NCBI RefSeq assembly: GCF_003945325.1
Contig: NZ_AP019307.1
Coordinates: 1,302,001 to 1,366,000 of the forward strand
Direction of reading: 5' to 3'
Length of the DNA: 64,000 nucleotides
Source: Nocardioides baekrokdamisoli
GTDB taxonomy: Bacteria > Actinomycetota > Actinomycetes > Propionibacteriales > Nocardioidaceae
Within the stretch, counting starts at the first letter, position 1; every line of letters starts with the position of its first letter. The notes under the pieces were generated by a model. It had not been told where the DNA came from. It saw only the letters and a list, made by a program, of their open reading frames with translations, and did no database searches. Shown here one piece after another: positions 37,696 through 47,201 of this stretch. The position numbers and the translations under genes were made by a program.

Positions 37696-37983
37696 TTACA
37701 GCTCGAAACCGAGCCGACGAGCCGAGCGCTGACGCTGACGAGCGGCGCGGAGACGGCGCAGACGACGTACGAGCAACGGGTCGGCCTCGACGGCCTCGGG
37801 CCGATCAATCAAGGCGTTGAGCACCTGGTAGTACCGCGTCGAACTCATGCCGAACTGCTCGCGTACGGCCGATTCCTTGGCCCCGGCGTACTTCCACCAC
37901 TGACGCTCGAAGGCCAGGATTTCAAGGTCGCGCTCACTGAGCTCATGCCCGACAACGGGCTGAGCGGCCTCTGCGGCTCCCAT
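37696..37983 (-). CDS. DUF3263 domain protein
   Basis: 95 aa. ERDLEILAFERQWWKYAGAKESAVREQFGMSSTRYYQVLNALID is a helix-turn-helix-like segment typical of actinobacterial DUF3263 proteins. Arg-rich helices at the C-terminus follow. It resembles a sigma-4-type fold and could bind DNA, but function is not known. Almost always next to the LytR_C gene, as here with a 2-bp gap. Confidence 0.85.
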   Translation of the reverse strand: MGAAEAAQPVVGHELSERDLEILAFERQWWKYAGAKESAVREQFGMSSTRYYQVLNALIDRPEAVEADPLLVRRLRRLRAARQRQRSARRLGFEL

Positions 37984-38096
37984 AACTGTCCTTCGAGTTC
38001 ATCGCATACGTTCGCTCCAAAACTACCCGGGCGGAGGGTCATGTCAGGCGCGCCACGCCCACCCACGACCGTTCGAGACCCGTTACGGTGAGGGGG

Positions 38097-39494
38097 ATGA
38101 AGGCTGACCTGGTGATCCTCGCGAACCGCCTCCCGGTGGATCGCGTACGCGATGCCGCGGGATCCCCCACGGGCTGGCGAGCCTCCCCCGGCGGTCTGGT
38201 GAGTGCGCTCGAACCGGTCCTGCGTGCCAAGAACGGGATCTGGCTCGGATGGCCGGGCGGCACCGAGCAACAGCTGAAGCCGTTCGAGATCGACGGCTTG
38301 CGGTTGGTGCCGCTGTCGATGGACGACATCGAGATCGAGCGACACTACGAAGGCTTCTCCAACGGCACCCTGTGGCCGCTGTATCACGACGTCGTGGCCA
38401 AGCCCGCGTTCCACCGCGAGTGGTGGGAGACGTACGAGAAGGTCAACCGTAGATTCGCCGAAGCCGCCGCCAAGGCAGCCAACAAGGGCGGCACCGTCTG
38501 GGTCCACGACTATCAGTTGCAGCTCGTCCCGAGCTTCCTGCGCAAGCTCCGGCCAGATCTGAAGATCGGGTTCTTCCTGCACATCCCGTTCCCGCCGACC
38601 GAGCTCTTCATGCAGCTCCCATGGCGGCGCCAGATCGTCGAGGGACTGCTGGGCGCCGACCTGATCGGCTTCCAGGTCCCCGGCGCCGCCAACAACTTCA
38701 CGCGCCTGGTCCGCCAACTCGCCGGGCTCGGCAGCGGACGTCAGAACGTCGTCGACCTGCCGGACGGGCGCCGGGTGAAGATCGCGGCGTACCCGATCTC
38801 GATCGACTTCAGTGGCTTCGCCGAGCTTGCCGAGACGGAGTCGGTCAATGCCCGCGCAGCTCAGATCCGCTCGCAGCTCGGCAACCCTCGGACCGTCTTC
38901 CTGGGCTGCGACCGCCTCGACTACACGAAGGGCATCTACGCCCGCCTGCGCGCCTTCGGTGAGTTGATCGAGGAGGGCAAGGTGAGCGTCAACGACGCGG
39001 TCTTCGTCCAGGTTGCGGTGCCCTCACGTGAGCAGGTCGAGGAGTATCAACGGCTCCGCGACGAGATCGACCGCCTGGTCGGTCGCCTGAACGGCGATCT
39101 GGGCGGGATCGGCAAGCCGGCGATCCTCTATCTGCACACGTCCTTCCCCCGCGAGGAGATGGCGGCGCTCTACCGCGCAGCCGACGTCATGGTGGTCACT
39201 CCGTACCGCGACGGGATGAACCTGGTCGCCAAGGAGTACGTCGCCTGCCGGTCGGAGAACGACGGTGCGCTGGTGCTCTCCGAGTTCGCCGGCGCAGCCC
39301 GGGAACTGAAGCAGGCATGGCTGGTCAACCCGTACGACATCAACGGCATGAAGGCCGCCTTCCTGGACGCGTACAACGCCGATCCGAAGGAACGCAGCCG
39401 CCGGATGCGGGCCATGCGTCGGACGGTCTCCACCAACGACGTGGTGATGTGGGCCGACCACTTCATGGCCGACCTGGATCACACCGGCCGTTAG
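38097..39494 (+). CDS. otsA: Trehalose-6-phosphate synthase
   Basis: 465 aa, GT20 family. Transfers glucose from UDP-glucose (or GDP/ADP-glucose) to glucose-6-phosphate. Starts MKADLVILANRLPVD; the substrate-binding GGLVSAL, HDYQLQLVP, FFLHIPFPP, LDYTKGI and TPYRDGMNLVAKEYVA motifs are all present. ATG 38097 is chosen: TACGGT (38084-38089) lies 7 nt upstream, and the GTG at 38088 overlaps that element. Works with OtsB encoded 1 kb away. Confidence 0.95.
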   Translation: MKADLVILANRLPVDRVRDAAGSPTGWRASPGGLVSALEPVLRAKNGIWLGWPGGTEQQLKPFEIDGLRLVPLSMDDIEIERHYEGFSNGTLWPLYHDVVAKPAFHREWWETYEKVNRRFAEAAAKAANKGGTVWVHDYQLQLVPSFLRKLRPDLKIGFFLHIPFPPTELFMQLPWRRQIVEGLLGADLIGFQVPGAANNFTRLVRQLAGLGSGRQNVVDLPDGRRVKIAAYPISIDFSGFAELAETESVNARAAQIRSQLGNPRTVFLGCDRLDYTKGIYARLRAFGELIEEGKVSVNDAVFVQVAVPSREQVEEYQRLRDEIDRLVGRLNGDLGGIGKPAILYLHTSFPREEMAALYRAADVMVVTPYRDGMNLVAKEYVACRSENDGALVLSEFAGAARELKQAWLVNPYDINGMKAAFLDAYNADPKERSRRMRAMRRTVSTNDVVMWADHFMADLDHTGR

Positions 39495-41033
39495 TCAGCC
39501 CAACTCGTTGAACTTGCTCTTCGTGGTCAGCACCGACATCAGGTCCTGGTGGATCTGCGACCCGATCTCGCCCCAACCGTCCTTGTAGCCATAGACGCTG
39601 GCGAGCGTACGAGCCTCGTAGTCGCCGCTGAAGATCTCGATGTCATTGGCGCTGATCATGCTCGGATGGGCGACGCCGACGGCGGCGGCGACCTTCATCA
39701 GCTCCTTGCGCAGAGTGATCAGATAGGTCGCGCAGCGTACGCCCTTGTCGTGCGGGTCCAGGCCGTGCGCGAGCCACTTGTTCTGCGTGGCGACGCCGGT
39801 CGGGCAGGTGTCCTCGTGACACTTCTGGGACTGGATGCAGCCGATCGAGAGCATCGCCTCCCGGGCGACGTTGAGCATGTCCGCTCCGAGAGCGAAGGCG
39901 ACCGCGGCGTTCTCCGGCAGGCCGAGTTTGGCCGAGCCGATGAAGGTCACCTGGTCGGTGAGACCGAGCTCTGCGAAGGTGCCGTACACCCGGGAGAACC
40001 CCATCCGGAACGGCAGGGAGACCGAGTCGGTGAAGATCAACGGCGCTGCTCCGGTGCCGCCCTCGCCGCCGTCGAGCGTGACGAAGTCGACGCCCCGCTT
40101 GTTGCCCTCCATCTGACGGGTCAGGTCGCGCCAGAAGCCCATCTCACCGACCGCCGACTTGATCCCGACCGGGAGACCGGTCTCGGCAGCCACGTGCTCG
40201 ACGAAGTCCAGCATCGAGTCGACGTCGCGGAAAGCCGTGTGCCGCGACGGCGATGCACAGTCCTTGCCCTCCGGGATGCCGCGGATCGCGGCGATCTCCG
40301 GGGTCACCTTGGCGGCCGGCAGCAGGCCGCCGAGACCAGGCTTGGCGCCCTGCGACAGCTTGATCTCGATCGCCTTGACCGGGGCCGAGGCGACGACCTC
40401 CTTGAGCTTGTCGATGCTGAACGTGCCGTCGTCGTTGCGGCACCCGAAGTAGGCAGTGCCGATCTGGAGCATCAGGTCGCCGCCCTGGCGGTGGTACGGC
40501 GACAGGCCACCTTCGCCGGTGTTGTGCATCGTTCCGGCCTGAAGCGCGCCCTTGTTGAGTGCGGTGATCGCTGCACCGGACAGCGAACCGAAACTCATCG
40601 CGGAGATGTTGACGACCGAGTTGGGGCGGAAGGCCTTGGCGCGTCCGCGGGGCCCACCGAGCACCTTCGCACTGGGCAACGTCGAGAGCGGGTCATGCCC
40701 GTCGGGAAGGGTGTCCGCGAACGTACGGTGCTTGATGTAGGCGTGCCCCTGGACATGCTCCACGTCGACATCGGTGCCGAAACCGAAGTAGTTGTTCTGC
40801 GACTTCGCCGAGGCATAGATCCAGGTCCGCTGGTCCCGGGAGAAGGGGCGCTCCTCCTCGTTCGAGGTGACGATGTACTGCCGGAGCTCGGGGCCGATCG
40901 TCTCGAGCCAGTAACGCGCGTGGCCGAGCACCGGGAAGTTCCGGAGGATCGCGTGCTTCTTCTGGGTGAGGTCACGCGCCGCGACCGCTCCGGCGACGAC
41001 CGCTCCGGTCCCGATCAGTGTGCTCAGCTTCAC
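39495..41033 (-). CDS. FMN-binding glutamate-synthase-family protein
   Basis: 512 aa. The central and C-terminal domains match the FMN/Fe-S synthase domain of GltB (SAMSFGSLSGAAITALNKGA, GGEGGTGAAPLIF, IGCIQSQKCHEDTCPTGVATQ). An N-terminal hydrophobic segment (LIGTGAVVAGAVAARDL) probably anchors it to the membrane. There is no glutaminase domain, so it is not a complete glutamate synthase. The Cys cluster of the 3Fe-4S site is present. Substrate unknown. GTG start with TAGTTT 7 nt upstream (41041-41046), divergent from the PhaC-like gene. Confidence 0.85.
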   Translation of the reverse strand: MKLSTLIGTGAVVAGAVAARDLTQKKHAILRNFPVLGHARYWLETIGPELRQYIVTSNEEERPFSRDQRTWIYASAKSQNNYFGFGTDVDVEHVQGHAYIKHRTFADTLPDGHDPLSTLPSAKVLGGPRGRAKAFRPNSVVNISAMSFGSLSGAAITALNKGALQAGTMHNTGEGGLSPYHRQGGDLMLQIGTAYFGCRNDDGTFSIDKLKEVVASAPVKAIEIKLSQGAKPGLGGLLPAAKVTPEIAAIRGIPEGKDCASPSRHTAFRDVDSMLDFVEHVAAETGLPVGIKSAVGEMGFWRDLTRQMEGNKRGVDFVTLDGGEGGTGAAPLIFTDSVSLPFRMGFSRVYGTFAELGLTDQVTFIGSAKLGLPENAAVAFALGADMLNVAREAMLSIGCIQSQKCHEDTCPTGVATQNKWLAHGLDPHDKGVRCATYLITLRKELMKVAAAVGVAHPSMISANDIEIFSGDYEARTLASVYGYKDGWGEIGSQIHQDLMSVLTTKSKFNELG

Positions 41034-41126
41034 AGAAGTGAAACTAGAGCCGTTCGAAGGTTGTGTAAACGCACGTCACATGAACGCCGATTCAGTTTCG
41101 TACTGCCGAGCGATAGGTTCGCGGTC

Positions 41127-42458
41127 ATGGCGCTGGTACCGATCCCCTCCACGAGCTCGGTGGCTGCGGCCGCGGGCAACGTGGCACACAAACTGCTGTA
41201 CGGGGGCCTGGCGGACCTGAGGCCGATGCCGCGCACGCTGATCGACGAAGGCATCCTGCGCGAGGTCTACCACTATCGGCCCCTGGCCGGGGTGGACCAG
41301 GCGGGTGACCCGATCCTGCTGGTCACGCCGCTGGCCGCGCCCAGTTCCTGCTTCGACCTGCGCCGCGGCTGCTCCCTGGTGGAGCACCTCCTGCAGCAAG
41401 GACGACCGGTCTATCTCGTCGAGTACGGCGAGGTCTCGTTCCGCAACCGCACCCTCGGCATGGAGCACTGGGTCGAGGAGGTCGTACCGCTGGCTGTCGA
41501 GGCTGTCGCCCGTCATGCCGGTGGAGACAACATCCACGTGGCTGCTTGGTCGCTCGGCGGGATCTTCGCACTGCTGGCGTCGGCGGACCGACAGGACCTC
41601 CCGATCGGCACGATCTCGATCTACGGCTCCCCGATCGACGTCAGCGAGGTGCCGCTGATCGCTCCGCTGCGTCCGCTCATCGACCTCACTGGTGGGCGGA
41701 TCATCAGCGGGGTCACCGATCTCCTCGGAGGCGCACCCAAGCCGTTCGTGCGTTGGGCGTTCCAGCTCTCCGCGGCTCAGAAGATGGTCACCAAGCCGGT
41801 GGCCCAGCTCAACCATCTGGGCGACGCCGACTACCTCGCCCAACTGGAGGCGGTCGACCGCTTCACCGAGGGCATGATCGCCTACCCCGGTCGGGCATTC
41901 GGGCAGCTCTACCACCGGTTCGTACGCCGCAACGAGCTCGTCGGCGGCACCTGGGAACTGGATGACCGGACCATCAAGCTGAGCTCGATCACCCAGCCCG
42001 TGCTGGTCTTCGCCGGAGCCACCGACGGCATCGCGCCGATCCCGGCGGTGCGGGCCGTGGTGCCGCTGCTCAGCGGGTCGCCCGAGGTCTATTTCGAGAT
42101 CGTCCCCGGTGGTCACCTCGGCATGTTGACCGGCCGTTCGGCGCGTACGAGCTCCTGGCTGATCATGGACGAATTCATGGAGGCGCACGACGGCATCAAG
42201 CGCAAGCCGGTGCAGCGCACGGGCGCACGGAAGGCCGAATCGACCGAGAAGCTCCCGTCCACCCGTGCTGGTGGGCAGCGCAAGCCAGTCGCCAGGAAGT
42301 CGGCCGCCAAGAAGCCGGCGGCGGTCAAGGGTGGTGCGGCGGAGAAGACCATCGGCAGCAACCCGAACCGTCGGTACAACTCGGCCAACTCGCGTGCGCT
42401 CGGCCAGCCTCGCGGCACCGGCCAGCCCACCTCCAGCCGCGATGGTCAGCCCAGCTGA
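41127..42458 (+). CDS. PhaC-like alpha/beta hydrolase with basic C-terminal tail
   Basis: 443 aa. The alpha/beta core resembles class III/IV polyhydroxyalkanoate synthase-like proteins: [19 protein letters not shown], the nucleophile loop [12 protein letters not shown] (Ser, where PHA synthases have Cys), [13 protein letters not shown] (Asp) and PGGHLGML (His). Because the nucleophile is Ser, a lipase/esterase role is more likely than polymer synthesis. The last 80 residues are Lys/Ala/Arg-rich and may bind nucleic acid or granules. Starts after TAGGTT (41114-41119). The stop overlaps ung by 17 nt. Confidence 0.78.
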   Translation: MALVPIPSTSSVAAAAGNVAHKLLYGGLADLRPMPRTLIDEGILREVYHYRPLAGVDQAGDPILLVTPLAAPSSCFDLRRGCSLVEHLLQQGRPVYLVEYGEVSFRNRTLGMEHWVEEVVPLAVEAVARHAGGDNIHVAAWSLGGIFALLASADRQDLPIGTISIYGSPIDVSEVPLIAPLRPLIDLTGGRIISGVTDLLGGAPKPFVRWAFQLSAAQKMVTKPVAQLNHLGDADYLAQLEAVDRFTEGMIAYPGRAFGQLYHRFVRRNELVGGTWELDDRTIKLSSITQPVLVFAGATDGIAPIPAVRAVVPLLSGSPEVYFEIVPGGHLGMLTGRSARTSSWLIMDEFMEAHDGIKRKPVQRTGARKAESTEKLPSTRAGGQRKPVARKSAAKKPAAVKGGAAEKTIGSNPNRRYNSANSRALGQPRGTGQPTSSRDGQPS

Positions 42459-43146
42459 CGTGTCCGCACTCGCCGGTCTGGTCGACCGCGGACTGATGGC
42501 GTCGGACTGGGCCGAGGCACTGGCTCCGGTCGACCAGCAGGTCGCAGACATGGGCGCGTTCCTCCGTGCCGAGCTCGCCCTCAAGCGCCCGTACCTCCCC
42601 GACGGCGATCGGATCTTCGCCGCATTCCAGCGCCCGCTGGCGGACGTACGCGTCCTCATCGTGGGACAGGACCCGTACCCGACTCCCGGACACCCGATCG
42701 GGCTGTCCTTCGCAGTCGAGCGGGACGTACGTCCACTGCCCGCGTCACTGCGCAACATCTACCAGGAGTTGTCGACCGACCTCGGGATCGCTCCGGCGGA
42801 ACACGGCGATCTGACGGCGTGGTCCGATCGCGGAGTGATGCTGCTCAACAGATCGCTGTCGGTACGGCCGGGTGCTCCAGCGTCGCACGCAAGCAAGGGC
42901 TGGGAGCCGATCACAGGCGCCGCGATCACTGCCCTCGTCGCGCGCGGCGGCCCGTTGGCGGCCATCCTCTGGGGCCGCCAGGCGCAGTCGTTGATCCCGG
43001 CGCTCGGTGAGGTGCCGTACGTGCAGTCGGTCCACCCGTCGCCGCTGTCGGCCCACCGCGGGTTCTTCGGTTCGCGGCCGTTCTCGCAGGTCAACGCGTT
43101 GCTGGCCGCCCAGAGTGCCGAGCCGATCGACTGGTCAGTCAGCTGA
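42442..43146 (+). CDS. ung: Uracil-DNA glycosylase, family 1
   Basis: 234 aa. Excises uracil from DNA. Catalytic motif [19 protein letters not shown] (Asp of the water-activating loop), the [20 protein letters not shown] block and the DNA-intercalating [13 protein letters not shown] (catalytic His) are present. I give ATG 42442, which overlaps the PhaC-like gene by 17 nt. A GTG at 42460, right after that gene's stop, is equally possible (228 aa). It ends 12 nt into the convergent ATL gene. Confidence 0.94.
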   Translation: MVSPADVSALAGLVDRGLMASDWAEALAPVDQQVADMGAFLRAELALKRPYLPDGDRIFAAFQRPLADVRVLIVGQDPYPTPGHPIGLSFAVERDVRPLPASLRNIYQELSTDLGIAPAEHGDLTAWSDRGVMLLNRSLSVRPGAPASHASKGWEPITGAAITALVARGGPLAAILWGRQAQSLIPALGEVPYVQSVHPSPLSAHRGFFGSRPFSQVNALLAAQSAEPIDWSVS

Positions 43147-43446
43147 ATCCTCGGCATTCCACAGTGCCTGGTTGATGTCCACGGTGCCGCGCTTGAGCGG
43201 GGTGCCCTCGGCGTACCAGTGCTGCTGCGCCTCCACGAACAGGTGTCCCGGAAGGGTCCCGTTGGCGCGTACGACCCGCCACCACGGCACCCCGTGACCG
43301 TCGGTTGACATCACGCCACCGACGCCGCGCGGACCACCGCGGCCGAGCACCTTGGCGATGGAGCCGTACGTCATCACCCGGCCGGCTGGGATCGACTCGA
43401 CGACCTGGAGTACGGCCTCGATGAATTCCGCCCTGAGATCATCCAC
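43135..43446 (-). CDS. Alkyltransferase-like (ATL) protein
   Basis: 103 aa. Fold of the MGMT DNA-binding domain: [24 protein letters not shown] and VGGVMSTDG. The active-site PCHR of the alkyltransferase is replaced by GVPWWRVV, so Cys is absent. ATL proteins bind O6-alkylguanine, flip it out and flag it for nucleotide excision repair. GTG start with TAGCGT 6 nt upstream (43453-43458). It sits next to ung, forming a small DNA-repair pair. Confidence 0.88.
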   Translation of the reverse strand: MDDLRAEFIEAVLQVVESIPAGRVMTYGSIAKVLGRGGPRGVGGVMSTDGHGVPWWRVVRANGTLPGHLFVEAQQHWYAEGTPLKRGTVDINQALWNAEDSAD

Positions 43447-43492
43447 AGGATCACGCTAGAACTTCACGGAGAACGATCAGATCACCGACCTA

Positions 43493-43516
43493 CCCTTTCA
43501 GCCACATCTGAAAGGG
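43493..43516 (+). promoter_or_regulatory. Inverted repeat overlapping the ribosome site of the GT39-like gene
   Basis: CCCTTTCAG (43493-43501) and CTGAAAGGG (43508-43516) form perfect 9-bp arms with a 6-nt loop. The right arm contains the AAAGGG ribosome site, 6 nt before GTG 43523. A hairpin here would hide it. Confidence 0.6.
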
Positions 43517-43522
43517 ACGAAC

Positions 43523-45412
43523 GTGCGGCATTGGTGGTGGTGGCGCCCGACGCCGAGCCGATCTCGTGCTCTGGACCTCGGTGCATGTCTCGGGCTCGCC
43601 GTCCTCTCGTTCGTCGCGTACTGCGTCGGCCTGGAACGCAACGGACTCGGTAATCCCTTCTACGCCGCTGCGGTGCAGTCGGGGGCTCACAACGTTCACA
43701 ACGCCTTCTTCGCCGCAATCAACTTCGGCGGCACGATGAGCGTGGACAAGCCACCGCTGAGTTTGTGGCTGATGGAGGTCTCGGTACGGATCTTTGGCCT
43801 CAGCGCGTTCGGCGAGCTGCTGCCGAACGCACTCGCCGGAGTCGCCACCACGGCCGTAGTCGTGCTGATGGTGCGCGAGTGGACCTCGTTGCGATGGGGC
43901 CTGATCGCCGGGTTGCTCAGTCTGGCCTCGCCCATGGCGAACGTGATGTTCCGGTTCAACAATCCTGAGGCTCTCCTCACCCTGCTGTCGGCAGGCACCG
44001 TCTGGTGCTTCAGTTCCGCCCTCCGGCGACCGGCCGCCTGGAAACTCGCAGGCGCTGGGGTCCTGATTGCGGCGGCCGTTCTCACCAAACTGCTCGCAGG
44101 CATCGTCATCGTTCCGGCGCTGATCGTGGCTTATGCAGTGTGGGCGCCGACGAGCCGCATGGCACGACTCCGCCACCTGGTGCTTCTCGGCGTCGCCAGC
44201 ATCATCTGCGCCGGATGGTATTTCGTCGCGGTCGCGCTGACGCCGGCCTCGGAGCGCCCCTGGATCGACGGAACCACGGACAACAATCCGTTCAGCTTGC
44301 TGTTCTCGAGCAATGTCAGTCGACTCGCGGGGCAGGCGGCCAAGCATTCGGTCTCACCTCCGGAGTTGTTCCGGATGTTCCATCACGAAGAGTTGGCGAA
44401 CTACGGGCCGATCATCGTTCTGGCAGTGCTGACCACGGTGGCCGTGGCCTCGACAGTGTGGCTCGCACATCGCCACGAGCCCCGGCGCCTGATCACCCTG
44501 GTACGTGGTCGATCCCGACCTGCAGGAGTTGCCACCGCTGCGGCACTGATGAACGGCTCGGCCCTGTGGGTCTGTCTGGTGATGTCCTACATCCAGGCCA
44601 GCTACCACTCGTACTACGCCGTCGTCAGCACCCCGATCCTCTCCGCCGGGACCGTGCTCAACCTTGTGCTGATCTGGCGGCACCCGTCCTCCGTGGTCAG
44701 GGTCCGACTGATGCTCGCGATCCTCCTTGTCACGGCCGCCTTTGACGTCTGGGTCTGGTCGCGGTTCTCCAACGGCCTCGTTTTCGGTCTGGTGATGGCG
44801 GTTGCGTGTGCGGTCGGACTTCTCGGGCTGATCATGCTCAGGCGACCGCGCGCCGGGCTGGCGGCGCTGCTGGTCGTCGCGATCGCGCTTCCCGGCTTCT
44901 ACACGTGGACGAGCTGGCACGATCACCACGTCGGTGGGTCACCGCTCGGCGGCCCGCTCGGCGACCAGACGCCATGGGATCAGTATCCGTCGCACCCCAA
45001 CAACTTCAACCAACCCTCGAGGGTCAGCCCTGAACTCCGGCAGCTCCTGCAGAATGCGGGCCCCTACCAGTACGCAGTCGCCTTGCAGAAGGACGAGGCC
45101 GCCGGCAGCATCCAGCTGGCGACCGGGGTCAGCGTCCTGCCACTCACCGGCTGGAGCGCCATCCCGAACGGCATGTTCGACGAACTCAGACGCCTGATCC
45201 GTGCACGGGCCGTTCGCTATTTCCTCCCGACGGGCTCGGGAAACCACATGACCACGTGGGTGAAGACGCACTTCCTGCGCTTCATGGTGGGCGACCAGGT
45301 CGTCTACGACCTCACCGTGCCTGCGAATTGGTTCCGGCGTCCACATCACCGCGCCCACCAAGGTCCTCGTCGCCGGCTGTCGCTGCCGCGAATCCCCCAC
45401 CGACTCGCCTAG
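43523..45412 (+). CDS. GT39-family (ArnT/PMT-like) membrane glycosyltransferase
   Basis: 629 aa. About a dozen transmembrane helices, with the first extracytoplasmic loop LERNGLGNPFYAAAVQSG after the first helix and SVDKPPLSLWLMEVSVRIFG, which fit GT-C polyprenol-phosphate sugar transferases. A soluble C-terminal domain follows the last helix at about 470 (SWHDHHVGGSPL... to the end), with LPLTGWSAIPNGMFDELRRLI. Acceptor unknown; probably modifies cell-wall polymer or a surface protein. The start is GTG with AAAGGG upstream, embedded in an inverted repeat. Confidence 0.8.
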   Translation: MRHWWWWRPTPSRSRALDLGACLGLAVLSFVAYCVGLERNGLGNPFYAAAVQSGAHNVHNAFFAAINFGGTMSVDKPPLSLWLMEVSVRIFGLSAFGELLPNALAGVATTAVVVLMVREWTSLRWGLIAGLLSLASPMANVMFRFNNPEALLTLLSAGTVWCFSSALRRPAAWKLAGAGVLIAAAVLTKLLAGIVIVPALIVAYAVWAPTSRMARLRHLVLLGVASIICAGWYFVAVALTPASERPWIDGTTDNNPFSLLFSSNVSRLAGQAAKHSVSPPELFRMFHHEELANYGPIIVLAVLTTVAVASTVWLAHRHEPRRLITLVRGRSRPAGVATAAALMNGSALWVCLVMSYIQASYHSYYAVVSTPILSAGTVLNLVLIWRHPSSVVRVRLMLAILLVTAAFDVWVWSRFSNGLVFGLVMAVACAVGLLGLIMLRRPRAGLAALLVVAIALPGFYTWTSWHDHHVGGSPLGGPLGDQTPWDQYPSHPNNFNQPSRVSPELRQLLQNAGPYQYAVALQKDEAAGSIQLATGVSVLPLTGWSAIPNGMFDELRRLIRARAVRYFLPTGSGNHMTTWVKTHFLRFMVGDQVVYDLTVPANWFRRPHHRAHQGPRRRLSLPRIPHRLA

Positions 45413-45812
45413 TAGGACTTGCCGTCGGCGTACCTCTGCTTGCGCCAGGCGCGCCCTTGGCCGCGGTTGCGGGCCTTGAAGGTCGGGAGTTGGCTGTCGC
45501 AGTTGGGGCACACGAGCCGCAGGTTGTCGCGGTGGTTGTTTGAGGCGTTCCGTCGATGTGATCGAGGACGAACGCGAGCGGCAATCCTCGCCATTCAGCA
45601 GCGACGCCGCAGATCGCACAGCGGTGGCCCTGGTCCTGATCGATATATTCGCGCACGTAGTGCGTGGGATAGCTCGCCGTTGTCGCCACACCAGTTGCAA
45701 GCCAGACGCCCAACTTGTCTCGCCTCTCCAGCGCACGCTGGCAGGCGTTGCTACAGAAGACCTTCTGGTGGCGCTTGGTCAGACCGGCCCCGCACATCGC
45801 GCAATTCGACAT
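45409..45812 (-). pseudogene. HNH endonuclease gene with a single-base frameshift
   Basis: Starts MSNCAMCGAGLTKRHQKVF with a zinc finger (C4/C7/C20/C24), then RCAICGVAAEWRG and VLDHIDG, the His of the HNH metal site. At about 45549 the frame shifts: GGAACG should read GGCAACG for the usual GNASNNHRDNLRLVCPNCD, which is present in the next frame and runs to KSY at 45409. One missing base would restore a normal gene. This is either a true pseudogene or a sequencing error. Convergent with the glycosyltransferase gene, overlapping by 4 nt. Confidence 0.75.
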
Positions 45813-45848
45813 GGCTCGACGCTAGATCGGAGCACCGACAATCCTGAG

Positions 45849-45921
45849 AGCCGCGTGAGAGAGTCGAACTCTCGACATTTCGCTTACAAGGCGAACACTC
45901 TGCCAACTGAGTTAACGCGGC
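45849..45921 (-). tRNA. tRNA-Thr (TGT)
   Basis: Acceptor GCCGCGT/ACGCGGC plus T; TAACTCAG D-arm with GG in the loop; anticodon stem TTCGC/GCGAA around loop CTTGTAA gives TGT; T-arm GAGAG...CTCTC with TTCGACT. No encoded CCA. Confidence 0.92.
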
Positions 45922-45975
45922 GATGCTGCCGAAGCAGCCAGCCAATCCTAGACAGCCGACCGGCCACCCGCCGAT

Positions 45976-46260
45976 TCAGCACTCGAAGTGGACGACCTCG
46001 GGGAACGGGTCGTAGAAGTGGTGCAGCAGTTCCCGCCAGCGCTCGTACGCGGGCGAACCCCGGAAGCCGTCGGTATGTGCTTCGACGCTCTCCCACCGGA
46101 CCAACAGCAGAAACTCGTTGGTCCGCTCGATCCCGCGGCGCAGGTCCAGCCCGAGGAAGCCAGGCGAAGCCTCGATCAGCGGACGCGCCTGCGCGAAGGC
46201 AGCGAGGAACTCCGACTCTCTGCCGGGGATGACCGGCAGGACGACGTGCTCGAGGATCAC
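45976..46260 (-). CDS. Antibiotic-biosynthesis-monooxygenase-fold protein
   Basis: 94 aa, ferredoxin-like dimeric alpha-beta barrel. EFLAAFAQARPLIEASPGFLGLDLRRGIE and NEFLLLVRWESVEAHTDGFRGSPAYERW are characteristic. Members include heme-degrading and quinol monooxygenases, so substrate is not predicted. GTG 46260 overlaps the rlmB stop by 4 nt, so it is the last gene of the cysS-rlmB operon. Confidence 0.82.
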   Translation of the reverse strand: MILEHVVLPVIPGRESEFLAAFAQARPLIEASPGFLGLDLRRGIERTNEFLLLVRWESVEAHTDGFRGSPAYERWRELLHHFYDPFPEVVHFEC

Positions 46261-47201
46261 TGAGGGCGGCACTGCGCCGCGTGGTACAGCACCACGGAGG
46301 CGGCAACGCCGGCGTTGAGCGACTCGACCGAGTTCGCCATCGGGATCGAGACGATCTGGTCGCAGTTCTGGCGTACGAGCCGCGACAGGCCGCCGCCCTC
46401 GGCGCCGACGACGATCACCAGCGGACCGGAGCCGTCCATCTCGGGCAATGACACATCGCCGTCCATGTCCAGACCGATCACGGTGCAGCCGGCCTCCTGG
46501 TACGCCTGCAGCGTCCGGGTCAGGTTGACCGCCTGAGCCACCGGGATACGGGCAGCAGCACCGGCGGAGGTCTTCCACGCCGCACCTGTCATCGACGCCG
46601 CACGACGCTCGGCGATCACGACACCGTGGGCACCGAAAGCCGCCGCCGAGCGGATGATCGCGCCGAGATTGCGCGGGTCCGTGACGTGGTCGATGACGAC
46701 GATGAGTGCGTCTTCCTTGGCCTCGGCGGCACGGTCGAGCAGATCGCCGGGGTGGGCGTACTCATATGGCGGCACCTTGGCCGCAAGACCCTGGTGCCCA
46801 CCGAAGCCCGACAGGCGGTCCAGCTCAGGCTTGGTCACCTCGAGCAGCGACACACCCATGTCGGCGCACAGGCCGAACGCCTCGCGCAGACGACCATCGC
46901 GCTCCGCACCTTCGGCGACATAGACCGCCGACACCGGTACGCCTTCGCGGAGGGCCTCGACGACCGCGTTGCGGCCGATGATCCACTCGGAGTCGGAGGT
47001 CGGCTTCCGGCGTACGGGCCGCTTGGCAGCCGACTTCGCAGCGAGCTGCTTGTTCTTGTGAGCCTTGTGGTACTCGCGGTCCTCAGCCTTCGGGGTTGCG
47101 CCGCGACCCTCGAGGCCCTTGCGACGCTGTCCACCCGAACCGACCTGAGCGCCCTTCTTGCTCTTCGCGATCGCGCCGCGGCGCTGGGAGTTTCCGGCCA
47201 T
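46257..47201 (-). CDS. rlmB: 23S rRNA 2'-O-methyltransferase, RlmB/TrmH family
   Basis: 314 aa. The N-terminal 60 residues are a Lys/Arg-rich extension (AGNSQRRGAIAKSKKG...), common in actinobacteria. WIIGRNAVVEALREG begins the substrate-binding domain. The SPOUT catalytic domain has DPRNLGAIIRSAAAFG, VIVVGAEGGGLSRLV and IPMANSVESLNAGVAASVVLY, the trefoil-knot SAM site. ATG 47201 shares one base with the cysS TAA stop. Next to cysS, as is usual in actinobacteria. Confidence 0.93.
   Translation of the reverse strand: MAGNSQRRGAIAKSKKGAQVGSGGQRRKGLEGRGATPKAEDREYHKAHKNKQLAAKSAAKRPVRRKPTSDSEWIIGRNAVVEALREGVPVSAVYVAEGAERDGRLREAFGLCADMGVSLLEVTKPELDRLSGFGGHQGLAAKVPPYEYAHPGDLLDRAAEAKEDALIVVIDHVTDPRNLGAIIRSAAAFGAHGVVIAERRAASMTGAAWKTSAGAAARIPVAQAVNLTRTLQAYQEAGCTVIGLDMDGDVSLPEMDGSGPLVIVVGAEGGGLSRLVRQNCDQIVSIPMANSVESLNAGVAASVVLYHAAQCRPQ

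Noticed and set aside
39549..42458. A 969-codon open frame joining the antisense of the glutamate-synthase-like gene to the PhaC-like gene
   Set aside because: Only the part from ATG 41127 has family motifs and a start context; the first ~526 codons are antisense to the FMN protein.
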